Source: GCA-003244245 sp050699435 (lineage in GTDB: Bacteria; Actinomycetota; Actinomycetes; Mycobacteriales; Pseudonocardiaceae). Taken from it: DNA of 64,000 nt. This document shows positions 1 to 9,311 of the stretch, piece after piece. The position numbers were made by a program, and so were the translations under genes. The first letter of the stretch is position 1; each line of letters begins with the position of its first letter. The stretch is from assembly GCA_050699435.1 (NCBI GenBank), contig JBOHGM010000008.1, positions 11,103-75,102 of the forward strand, given 5' to 3'. The notes under the pieces were generated by a model. It was not told the DNA's origin and made no database searches. It saw only the letters and a program-made list of their open reading frames with translations.

Positions 1-191
1 AGGCTTACCTCTATGCGGCTCTCCAGGGCATCGAGCCGACCGGTGATCGCGTCCAGCTTGCGGCTGTGCTCGGCCAGCGTCTCGGTGTGGCCGTCCACCG
101 TCTCCTTGATGTCCAGTACGGTGTCCGAGATCGAGGTGATGTCCTGCTCGGCGCGATCGACGCGCCGCGAAACCTGCTCTGGGCTCGTCAT
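1..191 (-). CDS. Partial coiled-coil hypothetical protein (N-terminal 63 residues)
   Basis: Only the first 63 or so codons are in the window; the gene continues past the left edge. The peptide starts MTSPEQVSRRVDRAEQD and continues with regularly spaced hydrophobic residues among charged ones (for example LDIKETVDGHTETL and LDAITGRLDALE), as expected of a coiled coil. I chose the ATG at 189-191 because a TACGCT hexamer lies 7 nt upstream, which fits a leaderless start; an in-frame GTG at 213-215 is the alternative. No catalytic motif is visible and no function is assigned. Confidence 0.55.
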   Translation of the reverse strand, partial: MTSPEQVSRRVDRAEQDITSISDTVLDIKETVDGHTETLAEHSRKLDAITGRLDALESRIEVS

Positions 192-670
192 GCCGAGCAG
201 CGTATCGGTCCCCACCCTGGCCGAGGTGAGGTGATTCGGGGGAGTGCGCGGAGTGGGTGGCGGCGCTGCTGTGGATGCTGGCCCCCGCGATCCGGTTGGG
301 CTGCCACCGGTGGCGCGGAACCTTCCTGAGGACCAAGTCACCCGTCGACCCGAAGCCCCGTCACCGCGCACGGCTGGAACCCAAGAATGGGACGCGATCG
401 TGGTAGCCATGCCGAACAAGCGGTTGTCCCACCTGGCGCCACTGAGTCGCCGTGTTGCCCTTGATCATGCTGAACGTGATGGCCAGGGTGTCCATCGCGC
501 AACTGGCCGGGCCTGGACCGCCCGATTTGCCTGTCTCGATGCTCACCAACAGTTCGCTGTTCTTCACGGTCCGTCATGCTGATGCAAGAATGTCGTTGTG
601 ACCGCCGATAGCCTGGCTGGCGAGAACTCCACGCCTGAGAGGTCGAAACCATACCTCCTGCACTGCTGAG
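192..670. other. Region without a convincing gene
   Basis: About 480 bases lie between the coiled-coil gene and the tRNA. A minus-strand reading frame at 361-567 (68 codons from GTG, starting MKNSELLVSIETGK) is the best candidate, but it has no ribosome binding site, no recognisable family and only moderate third-position GC. I do not call it a gene. Confidence 0.4.
199..204 (-). promoter_or_regulatory. Putative -10 element (TACGCT) of a leaderless start
   Basis: TACGCT read on the minus strand ends 7 nt before the ATG at 189-191. The spacing fits a leaderless actinobacterial transcript. Inferred from spacing and consensus only. Confidence 0.35.
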
Positions 671-754
671 TGCCGGGAGCGGGACTCGAACCCGCATGTC
701 CCTAAGGACAGACGCTTTTGAGGCGTCCGCGTATGCCAATTCCGCCATCCCGGC
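671..754 (-). tRNA. tRNA-Leu (anticodon CAA)
   Basis: Read on the minus strand this is an 84-nt class II tRNA. The 7-bp acceptor stem is GCCGGGA pairing with TCCCGGC, followed by the discriminator A. The anticodon stem GACGC/GCGTC carries the loop CTCAAAA, giving anticodon CAA, which reads UUG. A long variable arm (TGTCC TTA GGGACA) and a TGCGGGTTCGAGTCCCGC T-arm are present. The 3' CCA is not encoded. The long variable arm and anticodon together make leucine secure. Confidence 0.95.
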
Positions 755-974
755 CAGCACATCGCTCAGCGTCGAACCACCTGGATGCTAGCAGCGCGCG
801 GGCGGCGGGCGTTCACAGCGGCACGGTCGTGGGTGCCGCTTGTGGGCCGATGGGCTACGGGGGCGGGCTGTTTGAAGGATCACTGTACGGGCGGGGTCGG
901 GCCGGTCCCCGATGGTGTCCCGGCGCCGCTATCCTTCAGGCCACCGCATTGGTGTGCACGGACGGAGGTCTCCG

Positions 975-1598
975 GTGACCCAGCAGGTCGAAGCGAGTCC
1001 CCAGCCCATTGAGCCGGAGGTAGCTCCCACCGCACGCAGGGTGCTCGTCGCGGAGGACGACGCCCTGATCCGCTTGGACCTCGTGGAGATCCTTGCCGAG
1101 GAGGGCTACGCCGTTGTCGGCGAGGCGGGGGACGGGGAGCAGGCCGTCGAGCTGGCCGAACGGCTGCGCCCCGACATTGTGATCATGGACGTGAAGATGC
1201 CGAAGATGGACGGCATCGACGCCGCGTCGATCATCGCGGAGCGGCGGATCGCTCCGGTGGTCATCCTCACCGCGTTCAGCCAGCGCGACCTGGTGGAACG
1301 GGCCCGCGACGCCGGTGCGATGGCCTACCTGGTCAAGCCCTTCGGCCGCAGAGACCTGGTGCCTGCGGTGGAGCTGGCCGTTTCGCGGTTCCGCGAATTG
1401 GTCGCCCTGGAGACCGAGGTGGCCGGACTCGCCGAGCGGCTGGAGACCCGCAAGGCGGTGGAGCGGGCCAAGGGCCTGCTGATGGCACGGCACGGGCTCA
1501 CCGAACCCGAGGCGTTCCGCTGGATCCAGCGCAACGCCATGGACCGCCGGACCACTATGAAGGCGGTGGCGCAGGCAGTGATCGAGAGCTTGTCCTGA
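975..1598 (+). CDS. pdtaR: ANTAR-domain response regulator (PdtaR/Rv1626-like)
   Basis: Two-component response regulator of 207 residues. An N-terminal receiver domain (about residues 20-135) has the acidic pair in LVAEDD, phospho-acceptor Asp72 in IVIMDVKMP and conserved Lys121 in LVKPFG. A C-terminal ANTAR RNA-binding domain (about 145-205) includes KAVERAKGLLM. ANTAR proteins bind paired hairpins in mRNA leaders to prevent termination. The M. tuberculosis homologue Rv1626 is 205 residues and is phosphorylated by PdtaS. The GTG at 975 has a GGAGGT Shine-Dalgarno sequence 5 nt upstream; earlier in-frame starts lack one. It lies upstream of polA and rpsA as in mycobacteria. No cognate kinase is in the window. 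Confidence 0.93.
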   Translation: MTQQVEASPQPIEPEVAPTARRVLVAEDDALIRLDLVEILAEEGYAVVGEAGDGEQAVELAERLRPDIVIMDVKMPKMDGIDAASIIAERRIAPVVILTAFSQRDLVERARDAGAMAYLVKPFGRRDLVPAVELAVSRFRELVALETEVAGLAERLETRKAVERAKGLLMARHGLTEPEAFRWIQRNAMDRRTTMKAVAQAVIESLS

Positions 1599-1599
1599 G

Positions 1600-1627
1600 C
1601 CACCCATGACCTTCGGTCATCGGTGGG
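1600..1627 (+). terminator. Stem-loop terminator after pdtaR
   Basis: A hairpin directly follows the pdtaR stop codon. ATGAC (1606-1610) pairs with GTCAT (1616-1620) around a CTTCG loop, extended by CCACC (1600-1604) with GGTGG (1622-1626). There is no U-tract, as is usual for actinobacteria. Confidence 0.6.
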
Positions 1628-1798
1628 TGTCGTAGGCTGCGTCCCTGCCGGGCGGTACGAGGTCGAAGGATTACATCTTCGTCACGGACACGCGATGCAG
1701 CACGCCCGTCACGACACGGCAGGATTACCGTCTGGTGATCGTATGGCGGGTTGCCGCCGTTGGTTGCCCGCCGCATCGTCTGTTCGAAGGAGACATGC

Positions 1799-3130
1799 AT
1801 GGCGCAGCGCACAGTGCTCCGCGCGGCAGCCGTTATCGGAGCCCTGTCGGTCGTCATGACCGGCTGCGGGTCCGGTGGTGGCGACACCCCCGCGCCGGGC
1901 ACCCAGGAGTCCGCTCCGGGCACGCCGTCCGCGCAGGAGTGTGCACCGCCGGTACAGGCCACGGCGAGTGGCCAGCCGAGCACTGACCCGTTGAAGATCG
2001 GTTCGTTGCTACCCGAGACCGGCAGCTTGGCCTTCCTCGGCCCGCCTGAGTTCGCCGGCGTTAACGTGGCGGTCGAGGAGATCAACGCCGCCGGTGGCGT
2101 GCTCGGCAGCGATGTCACCCATATCCAGGGTGACTCCGGGGACGCCAAGACCGACACCGCGAACCAGACCGTGGACCGCCAACTCGGCGCCGGCGTGCAG
2201 GTCATCGTGGGCGCCGCCGCATCCGAGGTGACCAAGCTGGTCATCGGCAAGATCACCGGTGCTGGCGTGGTCCAGATCTCCCCGGCCAACACCTCCGACG
2301 AGTTCACCTGCTGGAAGGACAAGGGCCTGTACTTCCGGACCGCCCCGCCGGACGTGCTGCAGTCCCAGGCCCTCGCGCAGTTGATCACCGCCGATGGGGC
2401 GCAGCGGGTCTCCCTGCTGGCCCGCAATGACCCCTACGGCGCTGGCCTGGCCGACAACACCGAGCAGAACTTGCTCGAAGCCGGCATCCCACAGGGCGAG
2501 ATCCAGAAGATCATTTACGACCCGAACGCGACCTCATACAACACCGAGATCGACGACATCCGGCAGTTCAACCCGGATGCGATCGCGGTGATCGGCTTCG
2601 ACGAGTCCAAGAAGATCATCACCCGGATGAGCGAAGTGCAGATCGGGCCCGGTGAGAAGCTGGTCTACGGCACCGACGGCAACATGGGCAACGCGCTGGG
2701 CCAGGGCCTGCCACCCGGCCTGCTCGAGGGCATGAAGGGCACCACCCCGCTGAGCGAACTATCCGGCAATTTCCAGGAGCGGCTGACGGAACAGGATCCC
2801 AACCTGGTGGACTTTAACTACGCTGGTGAGTCCTACGACGCCGTCATACTCGTCGCGCTGGCTGCCGAGCAGGTGAAGTCGACCAAGGGGGTGGACATCG
2901 CCTCGCAGATCAATGAGATAACGCAGGACGGCGAGAAGTGCAGCACGTTCGCCGACTGCAAGGAGATCATCGCCAGCGGCGGTAATGTCGACTACGACGG
3001 TGTCACGGGCACGCTGGACTTCGTCGACGCCGGTGAGCCGGGCTCCGGCTCCTACGGCGTTCTGCACTTCAACGCGCAGAACCAGATCGATGAGGCCCGC
3101 ACCGAATACCGCGTGGTGGGCGGCGCGTGA
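1799..3130 (+). CDS. livK: Branched-chain amino acid ABC transporter substrate-binding lipoprotein
   Basis: Extracytoplasmic solute-binding lipoprotein of 443 residues for a leucine/isoleucine/valine-type ABC importer. The N-terminus has a signal peptide with a lipobox (VMTGC, lipidated Cys23) followed by a Gly/Ser/Pro-rich linker. The mature part has the type 1 periplasmic-binding fold (Peripla_BP_6): LKIGSLLPETGSLAFLG, NVAVEEINAAGG, and SPANTSDEFT in the ligand-binding cleft. The ATG at 1799 follows an AAGGAGA ribosome binding site; upstream in-frame starts would spoil the signal peptide. The permease and ATPase genes lie convergently downstream beyond a strong terminator, so binding protein and membrane complex are separate transcripts. 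The actual ligand cannot be read from sequence. Confidence 0.9.
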   Translation: MAQRTVLRAAAVIGALSVVMTGCGSGGGDTPAPGTQESAPGTPSAQECAPPVQATASGQPSTDPLKIGSLLPETGSLAFLGPPEFAGVNVAVEEINAAGGVLGSDVTHIQGDSGDAKTDTANQTVDRQLGAGVQVIVGAAASEVTKLVIGKITGAGVVQISPANTSDEFTCWKDKGLYFRTAPPDVLQSQALAQLITADGAQRVSLLARNDPYGAGLADNTEQNLLEAGIPQGEIQKIIYDPNATSYNTEIDDIRQFNPDAIAVIGFDESKKIITRMSEVQIGPGEKLVYGTDGNMGNALGQGLPPGLLEGMKGTTPLSELSGNFQERLTEQDPNLVDFNYAGESYDAVILVALAAEQVKSTKGVDIASQINEITQDGEKCSTFADCKEIIASGGNVDYDGVTGTLDFVDAGEPGSGSYGVLHFNAQNQIDEARTEYRVVGGA

Positions 3131-3169
3131 GGTACTGACAGCGCACGCCCAACTCACCGCCCCAGGGCC

Positions 3170-3220
3170 GGACAACCCCAGGGCCGGACAACCATTGGTT
3201 GGCCGGCCCTGGGGTTGTCC
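3170..3220. terminator. Strong bidirectional terminator between livK and livHMGF
   Basis: An 18-bp perfect inverted repeat, with arms at 3170-3187 and 3203-3220, sits between two convergent transcription units. One arm partly repeats the preceding bases (CCCAGGGCCGGACAACC occurs twice in tandem at about 3161-3193). The symmetry suits termination from both directions. Confidence 0.85.
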
Positions 3221-3243
3221 GTGGTGCGGATCGTGCAGGCGGG

Positions 3244-4049
<806 letters not shown>

Positions 4050-4053
<4 letters not shown>

Positions 4054-5036
4054 CGCTGGTCCCTCCTGGCGTGCTTCGGCCCTGTCCTGGTGGAGCCGGT
4101 CCCGGTCGGGGCCGACAGGTCCTCGCCGCGGTGGATGGCCGCCTCAAGTTCGTCCTCGATCTCGGCGACGAGCACGGCCGTCTCGCCCACCGGGTTGCCC
4201 TCGGCGTCGAACTCCAGCGCACGGTCGTGGTGCGATCCGAGGTAGGCATCCACGACCGCCTTATTGGACGACAGCGCCTCCGCCCGGCCCTCGGCGATCA
4301 CGCTGCCCTGCGCCATCACCACCACCCAATCACTGATGTCCCGGATGACGTCCATGTCGTGCTCGACGAACACCACGGTCATGCCATCGTCGCGCAGTGA
4401 CCTGACGTGCTGCAGCAGGTTCTCGGTGAGCGCGGGGTTCACCCCCGCCATCGGCTCGTCGAGCATCACGATGGTCGGGTCCATCATCAGCGCTCTGGCC
4501 ATCTCCAGCAGCTTGCGCTGCCCGCCGGACAGCGAGCCCGCGAGGTCGTCGGCCTTGGTGTCCAACTGGAACCGCGCGAGCAGTTCCCCCGCCTTACTGG
4601 TGATGGCCCGCTCCTGCGCACCCCAGGTGCCGAGCAGGGCCCCGAAAAACCGCTCCCCGGCCTGGTTCGGCGCGCCAAGGCGCATGTTGTCCAGCACGGT
4701 CAGCCTGGCCAGCGCCTTGGTGAGCTGGAAGGTGCGCACCACGCCGCGGCGGGCCACCTGATGCGGGGCAAGTCTGGCCAGGGAGGTTCCGTTGAAGGTC
4801 CAACGACCGGTGGTGGGGCGGTCGAACCCGGTGAGCACGTTGAACAGGGTCGTCTTACCCGCGCCGTTCGGCCCGATCAGCCCGGTGATGCTGCGCCGTT
4901 GGATCTCGAGGTGGGCCACGTCGACGGCCTTGAGGCCACCGAACGAGCGGATGACTGAGTCGATCACCAGCACCGGGTCGGGTTTCGCGGCGCCGGGTTC
5001 GGCGGGCACCCCGGCAAGCGAGTCCCTAGCGCGCAC
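4050..5036 (-). CDS. livG: Branched-chain amino acid ABC transporter ATP-binding protein LivG
   Basis: Second ATPase subunit, 328 residues. Walker A is GPNGAGKTT (55-63), the signature is LSGGQRKLLEMARAL, Walker B ends in VMLDEPMAGVNP, and the H-loop is VEHDMDV. The core ends near residue 255. The last 70 or so residues are an acidic tail (AEIEDELEAAIHRGED) rich in Gly, Thr and Arg at the end, longer than a typical LivG. The start overlaps the livM stop by 11 nt and the stop overlaps livF by 4 nt. Confidence 0.93.
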
Positions 5037-6024
5037 CGATCAGCACCTCCTCCTTCTTCCCGAAGATGCCCTGCGGCCGGAACACCACGAGCAGTATCAG
5101 TGTCACCCCTACCAGAACGAACCGGATGGCGCCGACATCCTGGGTCTGGATGAAGGCGATCAGCGGGTCGGCGCCCGCGGTGGCCTGGCGGAAGAAATTG
5201 TCGAGGACGGAGATCACGAACCAGAAGATCATCGCTCCGATGACCGGGCCGAATACCCGGCCTGCCCCGCCGATGATGAGCGCCGCATACGCGAAGAAGG
5301 TCTGCGGCGGGGAGTAGAAGTCCGGCGTCAGTGCCTGGGTGGCCAGCGCGAAGACGATCCCGCCGATCGCACCGAACACCCCGCCCAGCGCCAGCGCCTG
5401 CATCTTGTAGGCGAAGACGTTCTTGCCCAGTGCCCTGGCCGCATCCTCGTCCTCTCGGATCGCCCTGAGTACCCGGCCCCACGGGCTGCGCACCAGCAGG
5501 AACACCAGGAGCAACGACACACCGACCACGCTCCAGCCCACGCAGATCGCCCACAGCTCCTGGCCGAGGAAGCGCACTCCGAAGAAGTCGTAGAAGCGAG
5601 CGTTGTCGAACGGACTGAGTGCGCTGAAGCCGTCTCCGAAGCCGGTGAGCCCCTGGGTGCCGCCGGAGAAGTCGGTCATCGAGGTCGATCGGATAACCAG
5701 CCGCAGGATCTCCGCGGCCGCGATCGTCACGATGGCCAGGTAGTCGGCGCGCAGCCGCAGCGTCGGGATCCCGAGCAGCAGCGCGAGCACCACGGCGGCC
5801 GCCATCCCGATCAGCACCCCCGCCCATAACGGTAGGCCGAAGTTGCGCACCGCGATCCCCATGCCGTAGGCGCCGACCAGCGCGAAACCGATCTGCCCGA
5901 AATTGAGTAGGCCGGTGTAACCGAAGTGGATGTTCAGCCCGATGGCGAGCAGCGCGAAGAAGATCGCCGAAGGGCCAACCAGTTGAGCGAGCCCGTTGGT
6001 GAACAGGGTCGAGACGTCGATCAT
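5026..6024 (-). CDS. livM: Branched-chain amino acid ABC transporter permease LivM
   Basis: Inner-membrane permease of 332 residues with about eight to ten hydrophobic segments. Family landmarks are LNIHFGYTGLLNFGQIGF near the N-terminus, the cytoplasmic coupling segment WGRVLRAIREDEDAARALG, GGAGRVFGPVIGA, and the terminal FRPQGIFG. I placed the start at the ATG at 6022-6024 (MIDVSTLFTNG), 7 nt after the livH stop. A longer in-frame reading to 6210 would run antiparallel through livH coding sequence in another frame. Confidence 0.92.
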   Translation of the reverse strand: MIDVSTLFTNGLAQLVGPSAIFFALLAIGLNIHFGYTGLLNFGQIGFALVGAYGMGIAVRNFGLPLWAGVLIGMAAAVVLALLLGIPTLRLRADYLAIVTIAAAEILRLVIRSTSMTDFSGGTQGLTGFGDGFSALSPFDNARFYDFFGVRFLGQELWAICVGWSVVGVSLLLVFLLVRSPWGRVLRAIREDEDAARALGKNVFAYKMQALALGGVFGAIGGIVFALATQALTPDFYSPPQTFFAYAALIIGGAGRVFGPVIGAMIFWFVISVLDNFFRQATAGADPLIAFIQTQDVGAIRFVLVGVTLILLVVFRPQGIFGKKEEVLIGAR

Positions 6025-6031
6025 CTCTTTC

Positions 6032-7435
6032 TCACCCGATCCGCGCGCGACTGCCGAGTAGGCCCTGCGGCCTGAACACCAGGATGACGATGAGTACGGC
6101 GAGCCCGCCCAGATACTTGAGGTCCACCGGGATGATCTCGGCGGAGGCCTGCACCAGTATCCCGACCAGCAGGCACCCCACCAGCGCGCCGTACGCGGTG
6201 CCCAGCCCACCGAGGATCACCCCGGCGAACATCAGCAGCAGCAGCCTGAAACCCATCTCGTACTGCACGGTTCCGGCTAGATCGGACACGCCGTACAACA
6301 CCCCGCCGAGCGCGGCGAGCCCGCCGGCGAGGATCCACACGAACAGCACGACCCGCTCGACGTCGATGCCGGACGCGGCGGCCAGATCTCGGTTGTCCGA
6401 CACCGCGCGCATCGCCTTGCCGATCCGGGTGCGCTGCAGCAGCAGCGCGATCCCGACCAAGACGACCAGGCTGATCACGATCGTGGCGAGGTCCTTGTCG
6501 GTGATGCGGATGAGCCCGTAGTCGCGTTCCACCTGGCTGGTGTAGTCGGCGAAGGTCCGGGAGCGGCCTTCGAAGAAGATCAGCACCAGGTAGCGTAACG
6601 CGATGGCGAGACCGATGGAGGCGATGAGCTGTGCGATCAGGCCGGTGCGGCGTCTGCGCATCGGCCAGAACACTGCCAGGTTGTTCAGTGCGCCGAGGAC
6701 ACCACCGGCCACGATCGCCAGCAGCGTCGCCGGGATCAGTTGCATCCCGAGGCCGACGTTGATCGTCCAGGCCACCACGGCCCCGATCATGACCAGCTCG
6801 CCGTACGCGAAGTTGACCAGCCCGGTGGTACCGAAGATCAGCGAAAGGCCCACGCCGGTGATGCCGATGATCAGGCCGAACCGGATGCCGTCGACCAGCA
6901 CCCGCAGGACCTGCGCGAGCGGGGAGGTGTCCAGCCCGGTGCGTTCCTCACCGAAGCGGAAGACCACCAGCGACAACCGCCCTTCGGCGACGTCCCTGGC
7001 CACCTCGCCCTGCAGCACCTGCACGCCCTCGGGTAACGATTCCTGGTCGATCCGGAAGGTGTACTGACCGGGTTCCGGAACGGTCAGTTCCCAGCGGCCA
7101 CGGGCGTCGGAGGTGGTCTCGGCGACCAGCTCGCCGTCGGCGCCGATGGCCTGCACCCGGACGCCGGCGAGCAGTGTTCCGTCGTCGTTGCGCAGCGTCC
7201 CGCTGACCGGCAGTCCCTCCTCGCCGGGCTGGGCGGGTAGCGACGCCGCGGGGCTGGGGGACGGTCGCTCCGTGCCCAGTGCCCCCGCCAGGACTGGAGC
7301 GGCCAGGCCGAGCAGCGCGGTCCCGGCGATCAGCGTGACGATCAGCACGCGCAGCGGGCGAGAAATCCGGCGGGACAGCCCGGTATCGGGCGACGACGTC
7401 TGGCTCGGTGGTCGCACGGGGCCTGGTGGTCGCAC
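6032..7435 (-). CDS. livH: Branched-chain amino acid ABC transporter permease LivH with extracytoplasmic N-terminal domain
   Basis: Permease of 467 residues, unusually long because about 165 residues precede the usual LivH core. After a signal-anchor-like hydrophobic stretch (VLIVTLIAGTALLGLAAPVL, about residues 30-50) comes a Pro/Ser linker, then a beta-rich domain at about 75-160 (SGTLRNDDGTLLAGVRV, ARGRWELTVPEPGQYTFRI) resembling carboxypeptidase-regulatory-like folds. The permease core follows, with FGTTGLVNFAYGEL and FRPQGLLG. The GTG at 7433-7435 is preceded by GAGGAGG about 11 nt upstream. It is the first gene of livHMGF. Confidence 0.88.
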   Translation of the reverse strand: MRPPGPVRPPSQTSSPDTGLSRRISRPLRVLIVTLIAGTALLGLAAPVLAGALGTERPSPSPAASLPAQPGEEGLPVSGTLRNDDGTLLAGVRVQAIGADGELVAETTSDARGRWELTVPEPGQYTFRIDQESLPEGVQVLQGEVARDVAEGRLSLVVFRFGEERTGLDTSPLAQVLRVLVDGIRFGLIIGITGVGLSLIFGTTGLVNFAYGELVMIGAVVAWTINVGLGMQLIPATLLAIVAGGVLGALNNLAVFWPMRRRRTGLIAQLIASIGLAIALRYLVLIFFEGRSRTFADYTSQVERDYGLIRITDKDLATIVISLVVLVGIALLLQRTRIGKAMRAVSDNRDLAAASGIDVERVVLFVWILAGGLAALGGVLYGVSDLAGTVQYEMGFRLLLLMFAGVILGGLGTAYGALVGCLLVGILVQASAEIIPVDLKYLGGLAVLIVILVFRPQGLLGSRARIG

Positions 7436-7615
7436 AGGTTGTGCGCCTCCTCATGGACAGGGGTCGACGGTGCGGTCAGCGGAGGGCCGGGTGGACCTGC
7501 CGAGGCCCGACCGAGCGCTCAGCTGGGTACTGGGGAGCGCAGACTAGCTGCTAGTTCACCGGATGGAGCCCACCCGTACCCCCAGCGTCTAATATGTGAC
7601 GTAGCGCGGTCGCCC

Positions 7616-7637
7616 TCACCCGGATGGGCGATCCCGG
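7616..7637. repeat. 22-bp direct repeat, left copy (ESX cassette boundary)
   Basis: Identical over 22 bases to 10206-10227, where the same bases form the last six codons plus stop of the thioesterase gene on the minus strand. This copy lies in the otherwise empty interval 7436-7672, outside any gene. The two copies bracket the four-gene ESX-type operon. A 22-bp exact match is far beyond chance at this distance. I read it as the scar of an insertion or duplication event. Confidence 0.8.
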
Positions 7638-7672
7638 CCAGGAGGATCCACCGGTCGTGCCGCCGGCGGGTG

Positions 7673-8230
7673 TCATGGCCCCGCCTGGCCCGGGCCCCGT
7701 GCGGCCGGGGGACGGAGCGCCCGGCGGGTGAGCACGGCGCCCAGCAGCGCGAGCACCCCGCAGGACACCGGCAACAGCAGGTAGCCCCTGACCGCCGCGG
7801 TGGCCTCCGAGGCCGGGGCGGACCGCTCGACGGCCGGAGCTGTGAACAGCAGGACGGCGCTGGACAGCGCCGCTGCGCCGAGGGCGCAGCCTGCGATCGC
7901 CAGCAGGGCACGTCCCAGCACCCGGGCGCCCGCCACGTTCACGTGCTCGGCAGTCACGTACCGCCGCGCGCCCAGGACACCCACCGCTGCCGCGAGCAGC
8001 AGGACCGCAGACATGGCCGCGAGTATCACGCCGAACCCGCTGAACGGGTGCTCGGCGGTGGGTAGCCGGAAGCCGGCGAGCAGGGTCGCGACGCCGCCGA
8101 CCAGGGCCCACACCAGCAGCAGCAACCCGGTGGCGGTGCATCCAGACCGGATCCGCCGCGCCGCGTGCGCCCCCACCCACCGGTAGTCGGGCGCCGGTTC
8201 CGGTCCGATCGGAATCGGAACGATCATCAT
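7673..8230 (-). CDS. Multi-pass membrane protein of the ESX-associated cassette
   Basis: A 185-residue protein with about four hydrophobic helices (GLLLLVWALVGGVATLLA, VILAAMSAVLLLAAAVGVL, ALLAIAGCALGAAALSSAVL, GYLLLPVSCGVLALLGAVL). No family was recognised. The paired start MMIVPIPIG overlaps the stop of the preceding WXG-type gene in an ATGA arrangement, which fixes the start. As last gene of the operon it may be a membrane partner or immunity-like protein for the secreted product upstream; that role is inferred from position only. Confidence 0.75.
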   Translation of the reverse strand: MMIVPIPIGPEPAPDYRWVGAHAARRIRSGCTATGLLLLVWALVGGVATLLAGFRLPTAEHPFSGFGVILAAMSAVLLLAAAVGVLGARRYVTAEHVNVAGARVLGRALLAIAGCALGAAALSSAVLLFTAPAVERSAPASEATAAVRGYLLLPVSCGVLALLGAVLTRRALRPPAARGPGQAGP

Positions 8231-8994
8231 TGCTGCGGCCGCCAATCCGACCCGTCGCCGTCGGTCACGCTCGCGTCCGACATTGCCCCCACGTTGGACC
8301 GCGACCACTCGCCGCCGACGTCGCGGACCCCCTGCTGGATCGTGGTCTGCTGGTTCTGGATGGTGTCGAGGTGGGAGTCAAGGGCCGAGATGGTCATGGT
8401 GATCAGACCGACACAGGCGGCCACCGCGGTGAGGATCGCGCCGACCGCCGCAGGGATGCCCACCACGGTGGCGGCGGTGACGATGGCGATCGCGATCGCG
8501 ACGAGGAAGCCCACGAAGGCGATCTTCATTGCCAGCCAGAAGTTGTCGATGGACTCGGCCAGGCTGTCCAGCGACGTGCGCATCTCGATGGCGAGGTCCT
8601 TCAGGCCGTTCAGTGCCTCGCCCTGGGCGGGCACGGTGGCCCGGTATGCCTCGGCGGCGCTGCCCGTCCACTCGATATTCGTCCGGAGCCTGTCGAGGGA
8701 GATGGTGCCCGCGATGTCGCCGAGGACATTGCCGATGCCCTCGGCCCACTGCGCGCCGACGTCCCGCAGGCGATCGGAGTTCCCCGGCTGCTCGCGGAGC
8801 TGGTTCACCCGGTCCCAGAACTCCTGCATCTTCTGCGCGAGCTGCTCCATCCCCTGCACGATCGGCTCGATGAGGTGGCTGAAGATGCCCGGCACCCAGC
8901 TGATCACCTCGTTGACCTTGTCGAAGAACTCCCGGATCTTCTGTTCGATCTCCTGGGACTTCTCAAACGCCTCATTGACCAGCGGATTCGTCAT
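8227..8994 (-). CDS. WXG-type (type VII secretion) protein with C-terminal hydrophobic hairpin
   Basis: A 255-residue mostly helical protein. The first 130 residues are amphipathic helices, including FFDKVNEVISWVPGIF and a Trp-x-Gly turn in IEWTGSAAEAYRATV (about residues 125-140), the hallmark of ESX/WXG100-like proteins. Two hydrophobic stretches at about 165-215 (IAFVGFLVAIAIAIVTAATV and AVGAILTAVAACVGLITM) could form a hairpin. The last 40 residues are polar. It lies 8 nt downstream of the EspC-like gene. The ATG at 8992-8994 gives the compact start MTNPLVNEA; a longer reading would overlap the neighbour out of frame. Confidence 0.78.
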   Translation of the reverse strand: MTNPLVNEAFEKSQEIEQKIREFFDKVNEVISWVPGIFSHLIEPIVQGMEQLAQKMQEFWDRVNQLREQPGNSDRLRDVGAQWAEGIGNVLGDIAGTISLDRLRTNIEWTGSAAEAYRATVPAQGEALNGLKDLAIEMRTSLDSLAESIDNFWLAMKIAFVGFLVAIAIAIVTAATVVGIPAAVGAILTAVAACVGLITMTISALDSHLDTIQNQQTTIQQGVRDVGGEWSRSNVGAMSDASVTDGDGSDWRPQQ

Positions 8995-9002
8995 ACCTGA
9001 CC

Positions 9003-9311
9003 TCAGTAGGTGCTCTCGAAGGTGTGCCGACCGGCTTCGTCCTCGTGCTGGTAGGTGTCGGCCGACGCGCGCAGCGTCCCGGCGATCGCGCGGAAGTTCT
9101 CGGCACCCTGCTGCAGCAGCTCCAGCACCTGCGATCGGGCCGCCTCGTAGGTCGCATCCAGGCCACGGTCCGCGGCCCACATCGAGACGTCCGCAGCGGT
9201 CACGGTGACCCCACCCACAGCCGACGCCGGCCCCTGCATCTCGTCTGCGGCGATGTCCCAGAGCGTGGCGTCCGCCCGCATCGCCGCCAGGGCGACTTCG
9301 ATGTCGCTCAT
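9003..9311 (-). CDS. EspC/DUF2580-like ESX secretion-associated protein
   Basis: Small helical protein of 102 residues. It matches the pattern of the T7SS EspC-like family: a helix-turn-helix hairpin with a final helix RAIAGTLRASADTYQHEDE. Such proteins are co-secreted or act with WXG100 partners. The start overlaps the stop of the YbaB-like gene by 4 nt. Order and coupling with YbaB-like, WXG-like and membrane genes are those of an actinobacterial ESX-effector cassette. No EccC, EccD or MycP secretion machinery is in this window. Confidence 0.8.
   Translation of the reverse strand: MSDIEVALAAMRADATLWDIAADEMQGPASAVGGVTVTAADVSMWAADRGLDATYEAARSQVLELLQQGAENFRAIAGTLRASADTYQHEDEAGRHTFESTY

Noticed and set aside
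338..760. A 140-codon minus-strand frame covering the tRNA-Leu
   Set aside because: It runs through the tRNA gene and has no coding signature.
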